Positions 1 to 9,472 of a stretch of 64,000 nt of DNA are shown here, one piece after another. Position numbers and translations under genes: made by a program. This DNA comes from Pezizomycotina sp. ARF18. Lineage: Eukaryota > Ascomycota. The notes under the pieces are model-generated. The model did no database searches. It saw nothing but the letters and a program-made list of their open reading frames with translations, and was not told where the DNA came from. Position 1 is the stretch's first letter. Every line of letters starts with the position of its first letter. The stretch is taken from contig AZLU01000047.1 of the NCBI GenBank assembly GCA_002224055.1, forward strand, positions 170,421 through 234,420, given 5' to 3'.

Positions 1-29
1 TCTCACTCACATTTTACGCAATATATATC

Positions 30-186
30 ATGATGCGCGTGTTCGTGGTTTCTGAGAGGGTTACGCCATCGATGTTGAGGGGTCCGACAGCATACAGGCG
101 GTGAAGAGGATGATAGAAGCGAAGGAAGGAATTCCCGTGGTAGAACAGCGTATCGAAATCGGCAACCTGGTTGCCGAGAACTACAG
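30..186 (+). CDS. Ubiquitin-like domain, first exon only (broken)
   Basis: An ATG pair at 30-35 opens a stretch beginning MMRVFVV that resembles the first strand of a ubiquitin fold. After one frame jump near position 55 the sequence reads YAIDVEGSDSIQAVKR and then EAKEGIPVVEQRIEIGN, which follows the ubiquitin pattern of a strand, the alpha helix ending in KEGIP and the turn before strand 3. A GTAAGC donor at 187 ends the exon. I cannot find a second exon carrying the rest of the fold (the ubiquitin C-terminal LRLRGG region) in the next 600 bases, which are AT-rich. It diverges too far from ubiquitin to be ubiquitin itself. It may be a decayed copy, or the rest may lie beyond an intron I cannot see. 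Confidence 0.4.
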
Positions 187-745
187 GTAAGCTTTACGCC
201 CAAAAAAGCCCCCCTTTGAGCCTTTGCGAAACAAGCCCCTCTCCAAAGGGGGGCGGGATAAGATATATATCATTTATATAAAATATTCACGCTTTACCTA
301 TGAAGATCAAATAACAACTAAAAATATACGTGAGAGTTAAGAATAAATAAAATAAAACGGATTGTTTAAAATAGTGTGGTTTTTTTTTAAATAATAACCT
401 CGAGGAATCGGCAATCTGATTGATTGATTGATTGAAAGCTCCAAACAATCGACGTTTTGAAACTTAACCTGCACGCTCAATTTCCTAAAATCGCCGTTAA
501 TTTCAATTCAGACTACAGTCGCACCCTGAGGCTCTTTTAAAGCGACTTGGAAATTTGAAGTTTAACTTGGATTATACTAAGTAATTATATTACAATAAAA
601 GTGAAGAATAAGGAAAAGGAAAGGAAAGGAAAAAGAAAAAGAAAAAGGGCGTGCGCCTATTTTTTTTTTCGTTGTGCCTAGTAGGTTTCTATATTGTCAG
701 TTTAGTTTATCTCTAAAAAATGAAATGATTTTTGAACTCGCCAGC
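187..745. other. AT-rich non-coding stretch
   Basis: Starts with the presumed intron donor of the ubiquitin-like exon, then A/T-rich sequence with a GATT repeat near 418-435 and A/G-rich runs near 608-650. No coding pattern seen. Confidence 0.5.
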
Positions 746-1560
746 TCATAGGGCTACGGTACGTACCTCTCTTATACCCCATCGTTGCAGAAATAATTCC
801 TTGGCCAGATTACAGATGTTAAGGAAACGGATGTTAACTGCGGGAGGGTCAGCCTGTAGTCTTTTGAAGGTACGCTTTTGGTTATTATTTACCTTGTTGA
901 TCGTCTCCCGGCGCGGCCGCGGGTGGTTGCGGGGCAGCGGGAGGAGCTTGAGGAGCTTGAGGAGCTGTATTGACACGCAAACAGATCATGTTAGCCTTTT
1001 TATATGCCGGAAGGGTTTCACATCAGTTACTTACACGGCGGCAATGCTGCCGCGGCTGGCTGAGCAGCAGCAGGGGAGGGTTTTGTGGGATGGCTAAGAA
1101 GTCTTGTTAGCACGGCTACGTGAAAGGGAAGGTGGTACGTACTGATTGTGCACGGAATGCCCCGGTCATTGCGCCACCTTCTGGCGTTGTCACTGGCCTT
1201 ATACAGCGGATTGCCTGTAATGTGGGGCGCACCATGACCTGTGATGGTGACTGGGCCACTGCTATTTCTATGCTGCTAAATATGTTGGGGACGCTCGGAT
1301 TGCTCTGAGCAATCCATCCATATTTATTTGCTTGTCCCGGAGCACACCCTTTGTAAACCATCCACCTAGATTCCTGATTGTGTAAACTACCTTCGTTCGT
1401 CAGAGTACCAAGTGACTCGTTGAATCTTGCTACTTGGTATCTCACATACTGCTGCGGGAGTTGTCGGGTGTTCCGAAGCGGAAGGTTAGAAAGTTCTGCT
1501 CGTGGGCAAACGACACGACCTCCTTGTGGGTGTTGTTTCCGCCGGGTCTGATCGCGGCCT
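746..1560 (-). CDS. Coding-like traces, unknown protein
   Basis: The minus strand holds a 109-codon open frame (1445-1116) that includes ESRWMVYKGCAPGQANKYGW, and further on a Pro/Ala/Gln-rich piece (APQAPQAPPAAPQPPAAAPG, near 975-910). The latter is followed by a plausible intron (GTAAAT donor, CTACAG acceptor, about 890-855) and a short exon ending at 746. The pieces are in different frames and I recognise no family. The Pro/Ala-rich stretch is low-complexity and could be a linker. This may be a real, frameshifted gene or a relic. Exact limits are not supported. Confidence 0.22.
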
Positions 1561-1944
1561 AACCACTATCTGCTCCAAGAAGTCTCCTGTATACTTTTTG
1601 GACCATTTTTAGAATACTTAGTGAGAGGAATAAGAGGCGAAGAAGAATAAAGCAAAAAAAATGAATAGTAGTAGATGGATGTTTTTCTTTATAAAGGAAA
1701 AAATTGTAAAGAGAGAAGGGAAAAAGAAAAAAAATAAGTGAATACTTAATTAATAGTTGATTGATCTTTTTAGTAAAAGAAAATTTGCAAAGAGAAAAGG
1801 AAAAAGAATAAGACAAGTGAATAATTAATAGTTGCTCGATTTTCTTATATTATTATCAAAAAAAAAAAAAAACTTCAGTGGGTTTGCAATAATATAAGAT
1901 CATATCAAATAACATTACTTTTTTTTTACTTTTTTTTTAGTTAC
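1561..1944. other. AT-rich non-coding stretch
   Basis: A/T-rich with two related stretches: GTGAATACTTAATTAATAGTTGA near 1738 and GTGAATAATTAATAGTTGC near 1816, about 80 bases apart. This suggests a small local duplication. A poly-A run lies near 1858-1873. No gene seen. Confidence 0.4.
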
Positions 1945-2560
1945 AAGCTTGTTCCTATAAAGCGTGATTCGAATACCGTACTATTTGGCGCAGAAGCGTA
2001 AATATATATATATACTCTATTCACTTCGAAAATCCCTATACCCAGTGCGGCGGCCGGTGATCTCATCAAAGAGGATATCCCTAATTGCAGGCCCCTTACA
2101 TCTTGGTTGTTGTCTGTATAATGATGAAAATTAGCTCGAGTTAATTGATACAGACAGAAAATTTTGGGGAAGCTTACCGTCATTAACCCGACCGGGGCGT
2201 TCTCGGTGACATTCCCAGTGCCATCTTCTTCTGCGGCTATCGTATGGTAATAAAAATTAGCTCGATTTTTTCTTTTTTTTTTCCTTAAAGAAAGATTTGG
2301 GTAAACTTACCCTCATTGTCAGAGGCCTCTGCATTAATAGCCAGGCAGCCATAGGAGCAGTTAGTGCTTAGATAGCTGGCACAATTGCTGCAGCGGGAGC
2401 TTTATAAAAATAAATTAGGTGGGGATTGTTGATACAGGCAGAAAATTCTTCGGAGAGCTTGCCGTTATTAACCCCATATAGGGCATTCGGCGCTGCAACC
2501 GGAACTGTTGGGAGTTAGCTCACGCGCACGAGTGAAAAGGTTGTTTGTGGAGGCTATCTA
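1945..2560 (-). CDS. Duplicated exon-intron cassettes with a Cys-rich exon
   Basis: The minus strand shows short exons separated by small introns with GCTAAT branch sites. One exon (about 2395-2312) reads CSNCASYLSTNCSYGCLA, a cysteine-rich piece with C-x2-C-x7-C-x3-C spacing. It ends at a GTAAG donor. The next exon (about 2240-2182) reads GTGNVTENAPVGLMT and also ends at GTAAGC. The exon upstream of the Cys exon ends VAAPNALYGVNN at a GCAAGC donor. The two latter exon ends, with the first 25 or so bases of their introns, are recognisable copies of each other about 283 bases apart. I see no known family. It could be a degenerate relative of the six-cysteine gene at 4182-6538, but that is a guess from cysteine spacing. 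Confidence 0.3.
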
Positions 2561-2599
2561 AGTAGGGAGGGAGACGCACGTCGCTGGAAGTGGATATTG

Positions 2600-3062
2600 T
2601 TCACAGTACAGTACTGGACGAGCCTACGGACAGCGGCTTCTCCGTCCGAACACCCCGTCTGATTATTCGGATTAGGTGGAAGTTCCTGATCGAATTCCAC
2701 GGGGTCCTATCCGTCACTCCGGCCTCCTCACGCTCAAACCTACGACCGGTTGCGGCAAAGAAGAAGAGCAAGGTTTCCGGGTGTTCCTCGCTTCAACGAC
2801 AACCTCCCTGCGGACCTCGTGCAGAGTGATCGATACGATGTTTTGCGAAGGATTTGCACCTGAACCCTTGGCGTGGGAAACCTAAGGTTGCAGCTAATGC
2901 TGCAACCCTCGATGTACACCAGCTTGGCCGGCCCGTCAAATGAATCGATCTCGACGGCCTGGGCCCAGTTGGTGTGTGTCCCTCGAGGGTGACGCCGTAC
3001 TGAAGCAGGAGGTCTGCAGGCATTATGAGAAGGATCAAAAAGACGAGTGAGAATATATACAA
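2600..3062 (-). CDS. Candidate small secreted protein, unknown family
   Basis: On the minus strand an ATG at 3062 begins MYIFSLVFLILLIMPADLLL, a short hydrophobic start that looks like a signal peptide. The text continues with YGVTLEGHTPT and, after a one-base frame change, VEIDSFDGPAKLVYIEGC, then SISCNLRFPTPRVQVQI. These are alternating polar and hydrophobic stretches suggestive of beta strands, with two close cysteines. Another frame change later gives ITLHEVRREVVVEARNT. I do not recognise the family and cannot place the stop. The ATG sits in AT-rich DNA, so the hydrophobic start could be accidental. Confidence 0.27.
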
Positions 3063-4181
3063 TAAGAGTAGAGTAGAGTCAGAGCGGGAATATATAATAG
3101 GAGTAAAGTGGGGAAAGAGAATATTTTGATTGTAGTAAGAAGGAGAAAGAGGAAAAAAAGGATGAAGAAGAGGTGGAGTGAAGAAAAGAAAAAAAAGGAT
3201 ATTTATTTATTTTAGATATATATATTTTTTTTTCCCTAGGAAAGAGGATGGTTTTAATCTGAATTGGGGACGCTCCTTAGAATTTAAAAATAAAATTCGC
3301 GCTGCAAGCAAAGGACGGTTCTTAGCTTTAATCAAAAATAGACACTTTTTGGGGATTTATTGGCCTTTCTGTATATAACGACGCCTGATAACTAGTTCCT
3401 CTGTGAGAGTCAGCGACCTCACGATAAACAGTAAATCAAACGAAACTCGCGAATAGGTGTCACTGCCTCTTCACAAAAATACCATGCTATCCAGCTACAA
3501 AACCTCAACATCTACGGTACATCTCCGCCTTCGATCCATTGCCCTTCCGTGATGAGCTGACGACTCGATTTCGGCGGGCGTGCACGTACGTGCTTATGTC
3601 GTCGGGATTCCAATCGCTAGCCGCCCAAAGGAAGTTTACAGGGTTTTGCGCCTGAAACTTTCAGCGTTTGTTTTACTATTCGGTCTCAAAAAGACTCTTT
3701 CCATTCCTCTAAGAGATAGAAAAGAGGAACTTGCCCGGATAAAACCTTCCATATTCTCATTTTGATCTATCTTGCTAACCCGTCATCGTTAGGTTTCCAG
3801 CGCTACGGCCCAGGCGTACGTCCATTAACTTTGGCAATTTCGTAGAGGATGTGTACAAATACCTTGCTCTCGTCAGAATAAATTTTATTCTTGTTTTGAC
3901 AGTCCGCCAGAGGAAGCACAGACAAGGTCTTCTTATTTACTCTTCACACATGTCACCGAAGATGTAGATAAATATATATATTGCAAATAGATATTATATA
4001 TTATACAAAAGGAAAGAAACGCCTCTCGGGCCGGTGCTTTCGAATAAAAAAACCGAAATAATGTAAAGGGTTTGAAAAAGAAGACATCATGACCCGTTTT
4101 ATAAAGTCCGACGAAACAAAAAAAAACATTACGAAGCGGAGGGTATATCGTGACGAGAGAAAAAAAGGATAAAAAAACAGA
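3063..4181. other. Mostly non-coding, one coding-like trace
   Basis: A/T-rich at both ends. Plus-strand 3511-3648 reads without stops as SAFDPLPFRDELTTRFRRA and then TYVLMSSGFQSLAAQRKFTG, which has natural-looking composition but no recognisable family and no supported start. Nothing else is convincing. Confidence 0.3.
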
Positions 4182-6538
4182 TCACTTCTTCTTCTGCTCT
4201 TGCTGCGATGTCCGCCTATAAAGAGACGTTAGCGAATCTGTTTGGAGGAAATGCAAGGGATGCAAGAAGAGTGTGCTTACCGGGTGGTGGAAGAGGCTTG
4301 CAACCGCTATATTCCTCTCCACCCTTGACCGCGACAATGCAATCGTAGTCCTTTAACTGGCACGGCAGACAGGCATTTTCGCCGTCCCTCCTGCATGCGG
4401 AAAGCTTAGCATCCCGTACACACTCCGTACAGCAACCGTGTTTGACACCCTTTTCTTAGGTTAACTTTCTTCCGATAATTCGAATTGAGACCATGGTTAC
4501 GATGGCACGCGTAATATTAAAAATGTCGTCCAGGAACGGCTGATTTTTCCTGTAGTTATCCGCCTCTTCATGATTCCATAGCTCCTCATCAGACAGCCGA
4601 GAGGTCGCCTTCTGTGTGGGCGCCTGGCTTCCTGACCGCAAGTCCCTGGAGGTCGACGGGCGGGTCTGTGGAAGCTGCCTGCGACCTCTTCCTCGATTGT
4701 AGGGAAACGTTAGCGAATGTGCTTAGGGAAATACAAGAGAGTGTAAGACGGTGTGCTTACCAGGGCGAGTTAGCAACCTATACCCTCTGAACTCGAACCT
4801 CCGGCGACAGCGACGATGCAATCAAATTTTTTGATCTGGCAGCGCTGGCACGCCGTATCATCGTCGGTTCTTTCGCAGTGTGCTTGACTGCCGTCACGTA
4901 AACACTCCGAGCATCCTCCGCTCTCAACGCCTTTGCTATGCTCGAAGTTCCGTCCGGTTACGCGGACCGACACGAGCGTGGCGGTTGCCCTTACTTCCTT
5001 GAGCAGCCGACTGAGGAAGGCCTTTCCGAGCGCTTTTCTATAGCTCCTCGTATTCGTAATACTCTACGTCGGTAACCCGGCCGCGGGAGCTGCAGTGGGG
5101 TTTGCCTTGACACCTGATCGCGTCTCTCGAGACACGGCGATGATCTCCTCCGCGAGGGCTGAATGGGCCGTTTTTCGCGGGACTTCCTAGAGTTAGCTGC
5201 ACGAGAAAACGGGTTAGCGGAGATGTAGAGATGTTTTTTTTTTTTTTTGGAGTGAAACTTACCGTCGGCGGCGCTTGGTCTCGTCGCCAGCGTTAATGAG
5301 CTCCTTTACGTCGTCATCGGTCTGCTGCTCCGTAATCTCGCCGTTGAATTTTTGCTGATCGTCGCCAGCGCTTAACGACCTCGTCGGAGGGAGGTGGAGC
5401 AGGCGTTTCTTTCGGCGAAGAGGGGAGTCGACGTTGGAGTCTTCGACGGCCTCGAGGGCCGGGATATCTTGATGTTGTGGTACTGTTAGCTCAAGGACAA
5501 AAGAGGATAGATGTAGCTAATTTGGATGTATTCTTACCTTCTTCAATGCTAGCTAAGCCGTCCGGTATGCCGTGGACAAAGTCGACTGTAGATACTATTC
5601 GTAAGAAAAATAAAAGAGAGAGAGAGAGAGAGAGAAGCAAATTGACTTACGAGAGGATTTTGGCTTGGCTTATGTTCATACCCGCCCTGAACTGTTTGTA
5701 GAATGTCATTAGCAAAGGACGGGAAAAAAACAGGAGATTTAGAATATATACGAACCAGGCACACGCGGTATAGCTGCACCAAGACGGGCCCGATCTGCCT
5801 CTTGGGAAAGCTCACGTCGTGCTTCGATCAGCGCTGGGCGAAGCTCTAGCTGATCATACTTTTGGCATTGCGTAACAAATTACTGTGCTTTTGTCGAGCA
5901 GATTGTTGTAGAGCACCTTGACGTTTTTAGCTTCATCTTCGGCTTCGAAAAGTTTAGCTTCGAAGTCTCGAGTGGCCGTAATGTACGCTTCATTTCGGGC
6001 CAGTTGACAGGCTTCGGCCGCAGCAGCAGCGGAAACGTCGCCGGTATCAGCCCGTTCCGCTTCGAGCCTCTCGACAAGCTCGTGTTTCTGCTTGAGCTGG
6101 AGCTGGAGCTGAAGCTCCTCGATCTAGTTATTACTTGTTAGCTGAATGCGTTAAAGGAAAAAAGGAAAAGGATATATATATTGATTTCTTACCTACTTCT
6201 TTGCCGGGTGATTTCCCTACTCTGGCTCGCGAGTGCCTCGGCGGACTCCTTTGCCTTACCCTCAAGGCCTCCTACCTTGCGCTCCGTCTCCGATAGCCGC
6301 GTTCGGAGCTCTTCATTGACTGTCCCAAGCTCCGCCAACCTCTCCTTCACGATCTTCCCGAGCTGCTCCAAGGCGCCCTTGACAGTCTTGGCAGCAATAA
6401 GCCTCTCGCGAGGTGCCATTTTGATTAGATCAGCAAGTTCCCCTCTTATTTTCCACCATGATTCCATGGCGTTGAGGCTTTGGTCTCCCGAGCTCTGCCC
6501 TCCGCTGATTCATACGCGGTATCTATCGGAGTAGACAT
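4182..6538 (-). CDS. Coiled-coil protein with two tandem six-cysteine modules
   Basis: I do not recognise this gene as a named family. It starts at ATG 6538 (MSTPIDTAYESAEG). After one frame jump comes a long charged heptad-like helix (LGKIVKERLAELGTVNEEL and on), an intron at 6124-6192 with GTAAG and GCTAAC signals, and a second coiled-coil exon (LQLKQKHELVERLEAERA). Shorter exons follow, including a basic patch ETKRRRR near 5265-5280. Two homologous modules end the protein. Module 1 (about 5090-4770) contains VSVRVTGR, CSECLRDGSQAHC, CQRCQIKKFDC and IVAVAGG. Module 2 (about 4650-4300) contains VSIRIIGR, CTECVRDAKLSAC, CLPCQLKDYDC and IVAVKGG. An intron separates them. The spacing C-x2-C-x8-C-x7/8-C-x2-C-x6-C resembles a Zn2Cys6 cluster but lacks the usual Arg/Lys-rich loop. 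The tail is QQEQKKK before a stop at 4182-4184. Zinc binding is inferred; DNA binding is doubtful. Confidence 0.6.
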
Positions 6539-6770
6539 AATGGAGAAAGAGAAGGAAAAAAAAAAAAAATAGAAAGTACGTAGGTAATTATTATAAGCAA
6601 GCAATATAAAGAAGCAATATAAAGGAAACAATATAAAGAACCAGTTTGTTCGTGAGGAGAGGAAAGAGGGGGGGACATCTCTGTTCTCTGTTTATATACA
6701 AAAAGCTTTTCTACTCGCAAGAAATATCATCGTTAATTCGCGAAAGGAAGGACCCACCAGAGGTCCTCCC

Positions 6771-6801
<31 letters not shown>

Positions 6802-7420
6802 CGAGTATCACGAATTTCTGTTGTGTTTGGACTTTTCGTTCAATGGCCGAGTGCACGGGGAGTCGATTCTTATGAGTTCATCATATTCTGTGTAAGTTGA
6901 TCCCCGTAATTTTGCTTTTCCTCTTCACAGGTGATAGATTTTGTTAAAAAAAAATTATCTACTTTTACATATGTATACTGATTATTCCGCGCTCCGATCT
7001 CGCAGGATATAAAGGCAAGACGGCAATCCGAAGCGCTACTCGTCTTTCGGGTGAAGCCACGCACAGGCTCGAGCAAACGGAGATGATATAGCTTCTCCAG
7101 GACTGTACAATACAAGCGACGGCCGATCGTGCCTTTTATCTACAGGAAATAGTGAAGTATGCTACCATTTGCTATGCGAGCACTATTTCGAGTATAAATT
7201 TTATCTTCCTAGGTAAGTACTTGCTTCATTTTACGGTAGCGATTTCGAGCGCTAACATCAATATACTTCACAGTTCAGAGTTGCAATGTTTCTCGAGCCT
7301 TAGTTGGATTATTAGCTACAAAGGAGACGCTCAAAACAGCCGTGCTTTGTAAAAAAAAAAAAAAAAAAAAAAAAAGGTATTATACATCAAACATTACGTG
7401 GTTTTGTGGTCCTTTCTATT
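6539..7420. other. Intergenic, no gene seen
   Basis: Between the Cys-module gene (reading left) and the end of the next minus-strand gene. Contains poly-T (6774-6801) and poly-A (7350-7374) runs and short open frames with no family resemblance. Confidence 0.5.
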
Positions 7421-8966
7421 TCAGAAGCTTCTTCGCCCACTTCTTTGTCCGCGAAGCAGCCGAAGCGGTTCTGCAGCCTGGACTTTCTGCTCCTTCACCT
7501 CCACCCTCGTTTCTATTCTCACCGCGGGACTGACGACCGTCTGCAGCTTCTCTTCGGGGTGTCCCCTGGCGTTGCACTTGCTAACCTCTGGCTCTTGCTG
7601 GCGTTCCACTCGGGCCCCCTGACGACAGCCTCGCCGGTAACGACGATCTCCCTGATGGAGAGGCCGAGCGAAAAGTCGCCCTCGGCCACGCGACTGATGG
7701 GCCTGCCGTCTGCGTCTTAGCGTACACTTCGGCGTAGAGATCGACCTCGAGGGACCTGCCGTCGAGGAGGGAGTAGAAGTGAGCGTCGGAGAGCTCCTGG
7801 TAAAGGTCCTCCTCGTCCTCCTCAAAGTCAGATTCACACTCGCGCCTCCGGTAGATTTTTGTAAAAGCGCGCACGGGAGTGTAGATCCACAGGTGGGCGC
7901 CGTGGGCGACCATGCGGCACGAGCCGACGCCGTCAATACCGGCGAGGACGCGCTGGGCGACCTTGATGGGGACGCCGACGTTGAGGAAGGTCCAACCGTG
8001 GCGCTTGACCCTGGGGCGCGGGGCCAACCGTACCTGGACGATGACGTTCTCGAAGCGGAGGATGTTGTTGGGGTGGAGGGCGTCCTCGCCGCAGCTGCAG
8101 TGCTTGGGGGCGTCGTTGAGCGTGACGGGGACGACGTACGTGAAGCCGCCGGTCTCAACAAAGGGTCAGATTCCTGCAGGACCAGGGCCTGGTTGGACGT
8201 GATATCGGTCATGCCCTGTGAAGAAAAGGCCATGCCGACGACCGAATGGATGTTCACGTCAATCACGTGCGAGTTCGAGGAAGTAGCGGTCGCCGTCGCG
8301 GTTTCGGGGAACTCCATGATCTTGGCAGACTGGGGAACATTGCGACGCTGGCGTCTGGATGACCTCCTGCATGCGCGCGAGAAGCGCTCCATCGTGGGGA
8401 GAGCGGCGTCGGGTGCGTGGGGACGGGACAGACCACCTCGTGGCTACGAACCGCATGACAGGCGCAAATCCGATGGCTTCTTGACGTCCTCTTCGAACTC
8501 GTCGTCGAAGGGAGTGTACGGCTCCGAGACCATCGAGTTCCGCGTGTCTTCGAACACGGTATCCCGCTTCATCCGGCTCCGCCTCCGCAGGCTGCTCATG
8601 TCCCTGAAGCTGGACCGCTTGTGGAAGTCTCCGGAGGTGAAGCCGAGCTTCTTCGAGATGAACTCGTTGTCGTTGTTCTTCTCCGGCTCCTCTTCGATCA
8701 TTCCAAAGGGGGCAGGACTGTCTATTATCACGTCGTCGTCGTCGTCGTCGTCGTCCTTTTCCGAGCCTTCGGGAGAGTGCGGGGAGTAATCTCGAAGGGC
8801 GTAATGGGATCGAAGCCGGGAGTGATGGGATCGTTTTCAATAAACGAGAACGGCCTGCAATCGAAATCGTCGTGCTGCGACCGCTTCCGTGACTTTGGTT
8901 CAGGTTCAGCTTTGGTGGGATCAGTTTCTTGCCGGCTTTAGGGTAGCGGCGGCCCCAGGTTGCATC
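7421..8966 (-). CDS. Hypothetical acidic protein, unknown function
   Basis: The gene is on the minus strand; the best start is ATG 8966 (MQPGAAATLKP). Pieces recovered across frame jumps include FIENDPITPGFDPITPFEI, an Asp run encoded by a GAC repeat (about 8735-8760), VIIDSPAPFGMIEEEPEK, SFRDMSSLRRRSRMKRD and SEPYTPFDDEFEEDVKK. A more ordered part follows with VGMAFSSQGMTDITSNQAL, WTFLNVGVPIKVAQRVL, GSCRMVAHGAHLWIYTPV, DEEDLYQELSDAHFYSLLD and FSLGLSIREIVVTGEAVV. The N-terminal half looks disordered and Ser/Asp-rich; the C-terminal half looks like a beta-rich fold. I recognise no family. A long plus-strand open frame (7779-8789) opposite it is a GC-codon shadow. The Lys-rich tail near 7480 may not be in the true frame. 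Confidence 0.55.
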
Positions 8967-9472
8967 AGCTTTGCTCCATAGTAGTATAACTTTTTTTTTC
9001 TTTAATTTCAAAAGATGCTTTTTTTTTTTTTTTTTTTTTTTATCAACGTCCAGCGAAGACCGTGAGTTATAAATTACAGGGAGAATTATGTTGGCGCTGA
9101 GCAATCTTTTTTTAGGAGGAGAGAAAAAAGGAGAGAGCGAGAACCGTTTCACCCCTCCCATCGCCCAAGCTTATGTGCCAAGAAAATACGCCTAACCAAT
9201 AGCGAGCTGCGTCTAACCGCTGAGCCGCCAGCACGGTGCTAAAGAAAAACAACTACTCGAAAACCTACGGAGAATGTCGTACGAGAATCACTTGTCGCCT
9301 AAGTTAAAGGGCTGTGTAAAAAAAAAAAAAAAAAAAAAACTTTAAATTTCATTATGTTTTTTTTTTCTTTCTTTTTTCTAATCTACTAGGACATCAGCTC
9401 GATACCGCTGGCGAACCATTATCATCCCCTCCCCCACTCCTGCCACTTTTCCCTTCCGCGAATCCCACGAGG
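8967..9472. other. Intergenic with poly-A/T runs
   Basis: Upstream region of the minus-strand gene to its left and downstream of the transcription factor to its right. Poly-T at about 9017-9041 and poly-A at about 9318-9339. A stretch at about 9195-9230 resembles a tRNA D-arm in reverse but no T-arm accompanies it. Confidence 0.5.

Noticed and set aside
7779-8789. 336-codon open frame on the plus strand
   Set aside because: It is the antisense shadow of the minus-strand gene at 7421-8966. Its translation is Val/Leu/Asp-rich in the way expected from the reverse of GC-rich codons, and contains no domain.
9155-9240. tRNA-like stretch on the minus strand (GGCTCAGCGGTTAGA)
   Set aside because: Only a D-arm-like piece is present. 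There is no anticodon arm, T-loop GTTCGAATCC-type sequence or acceptor stem.
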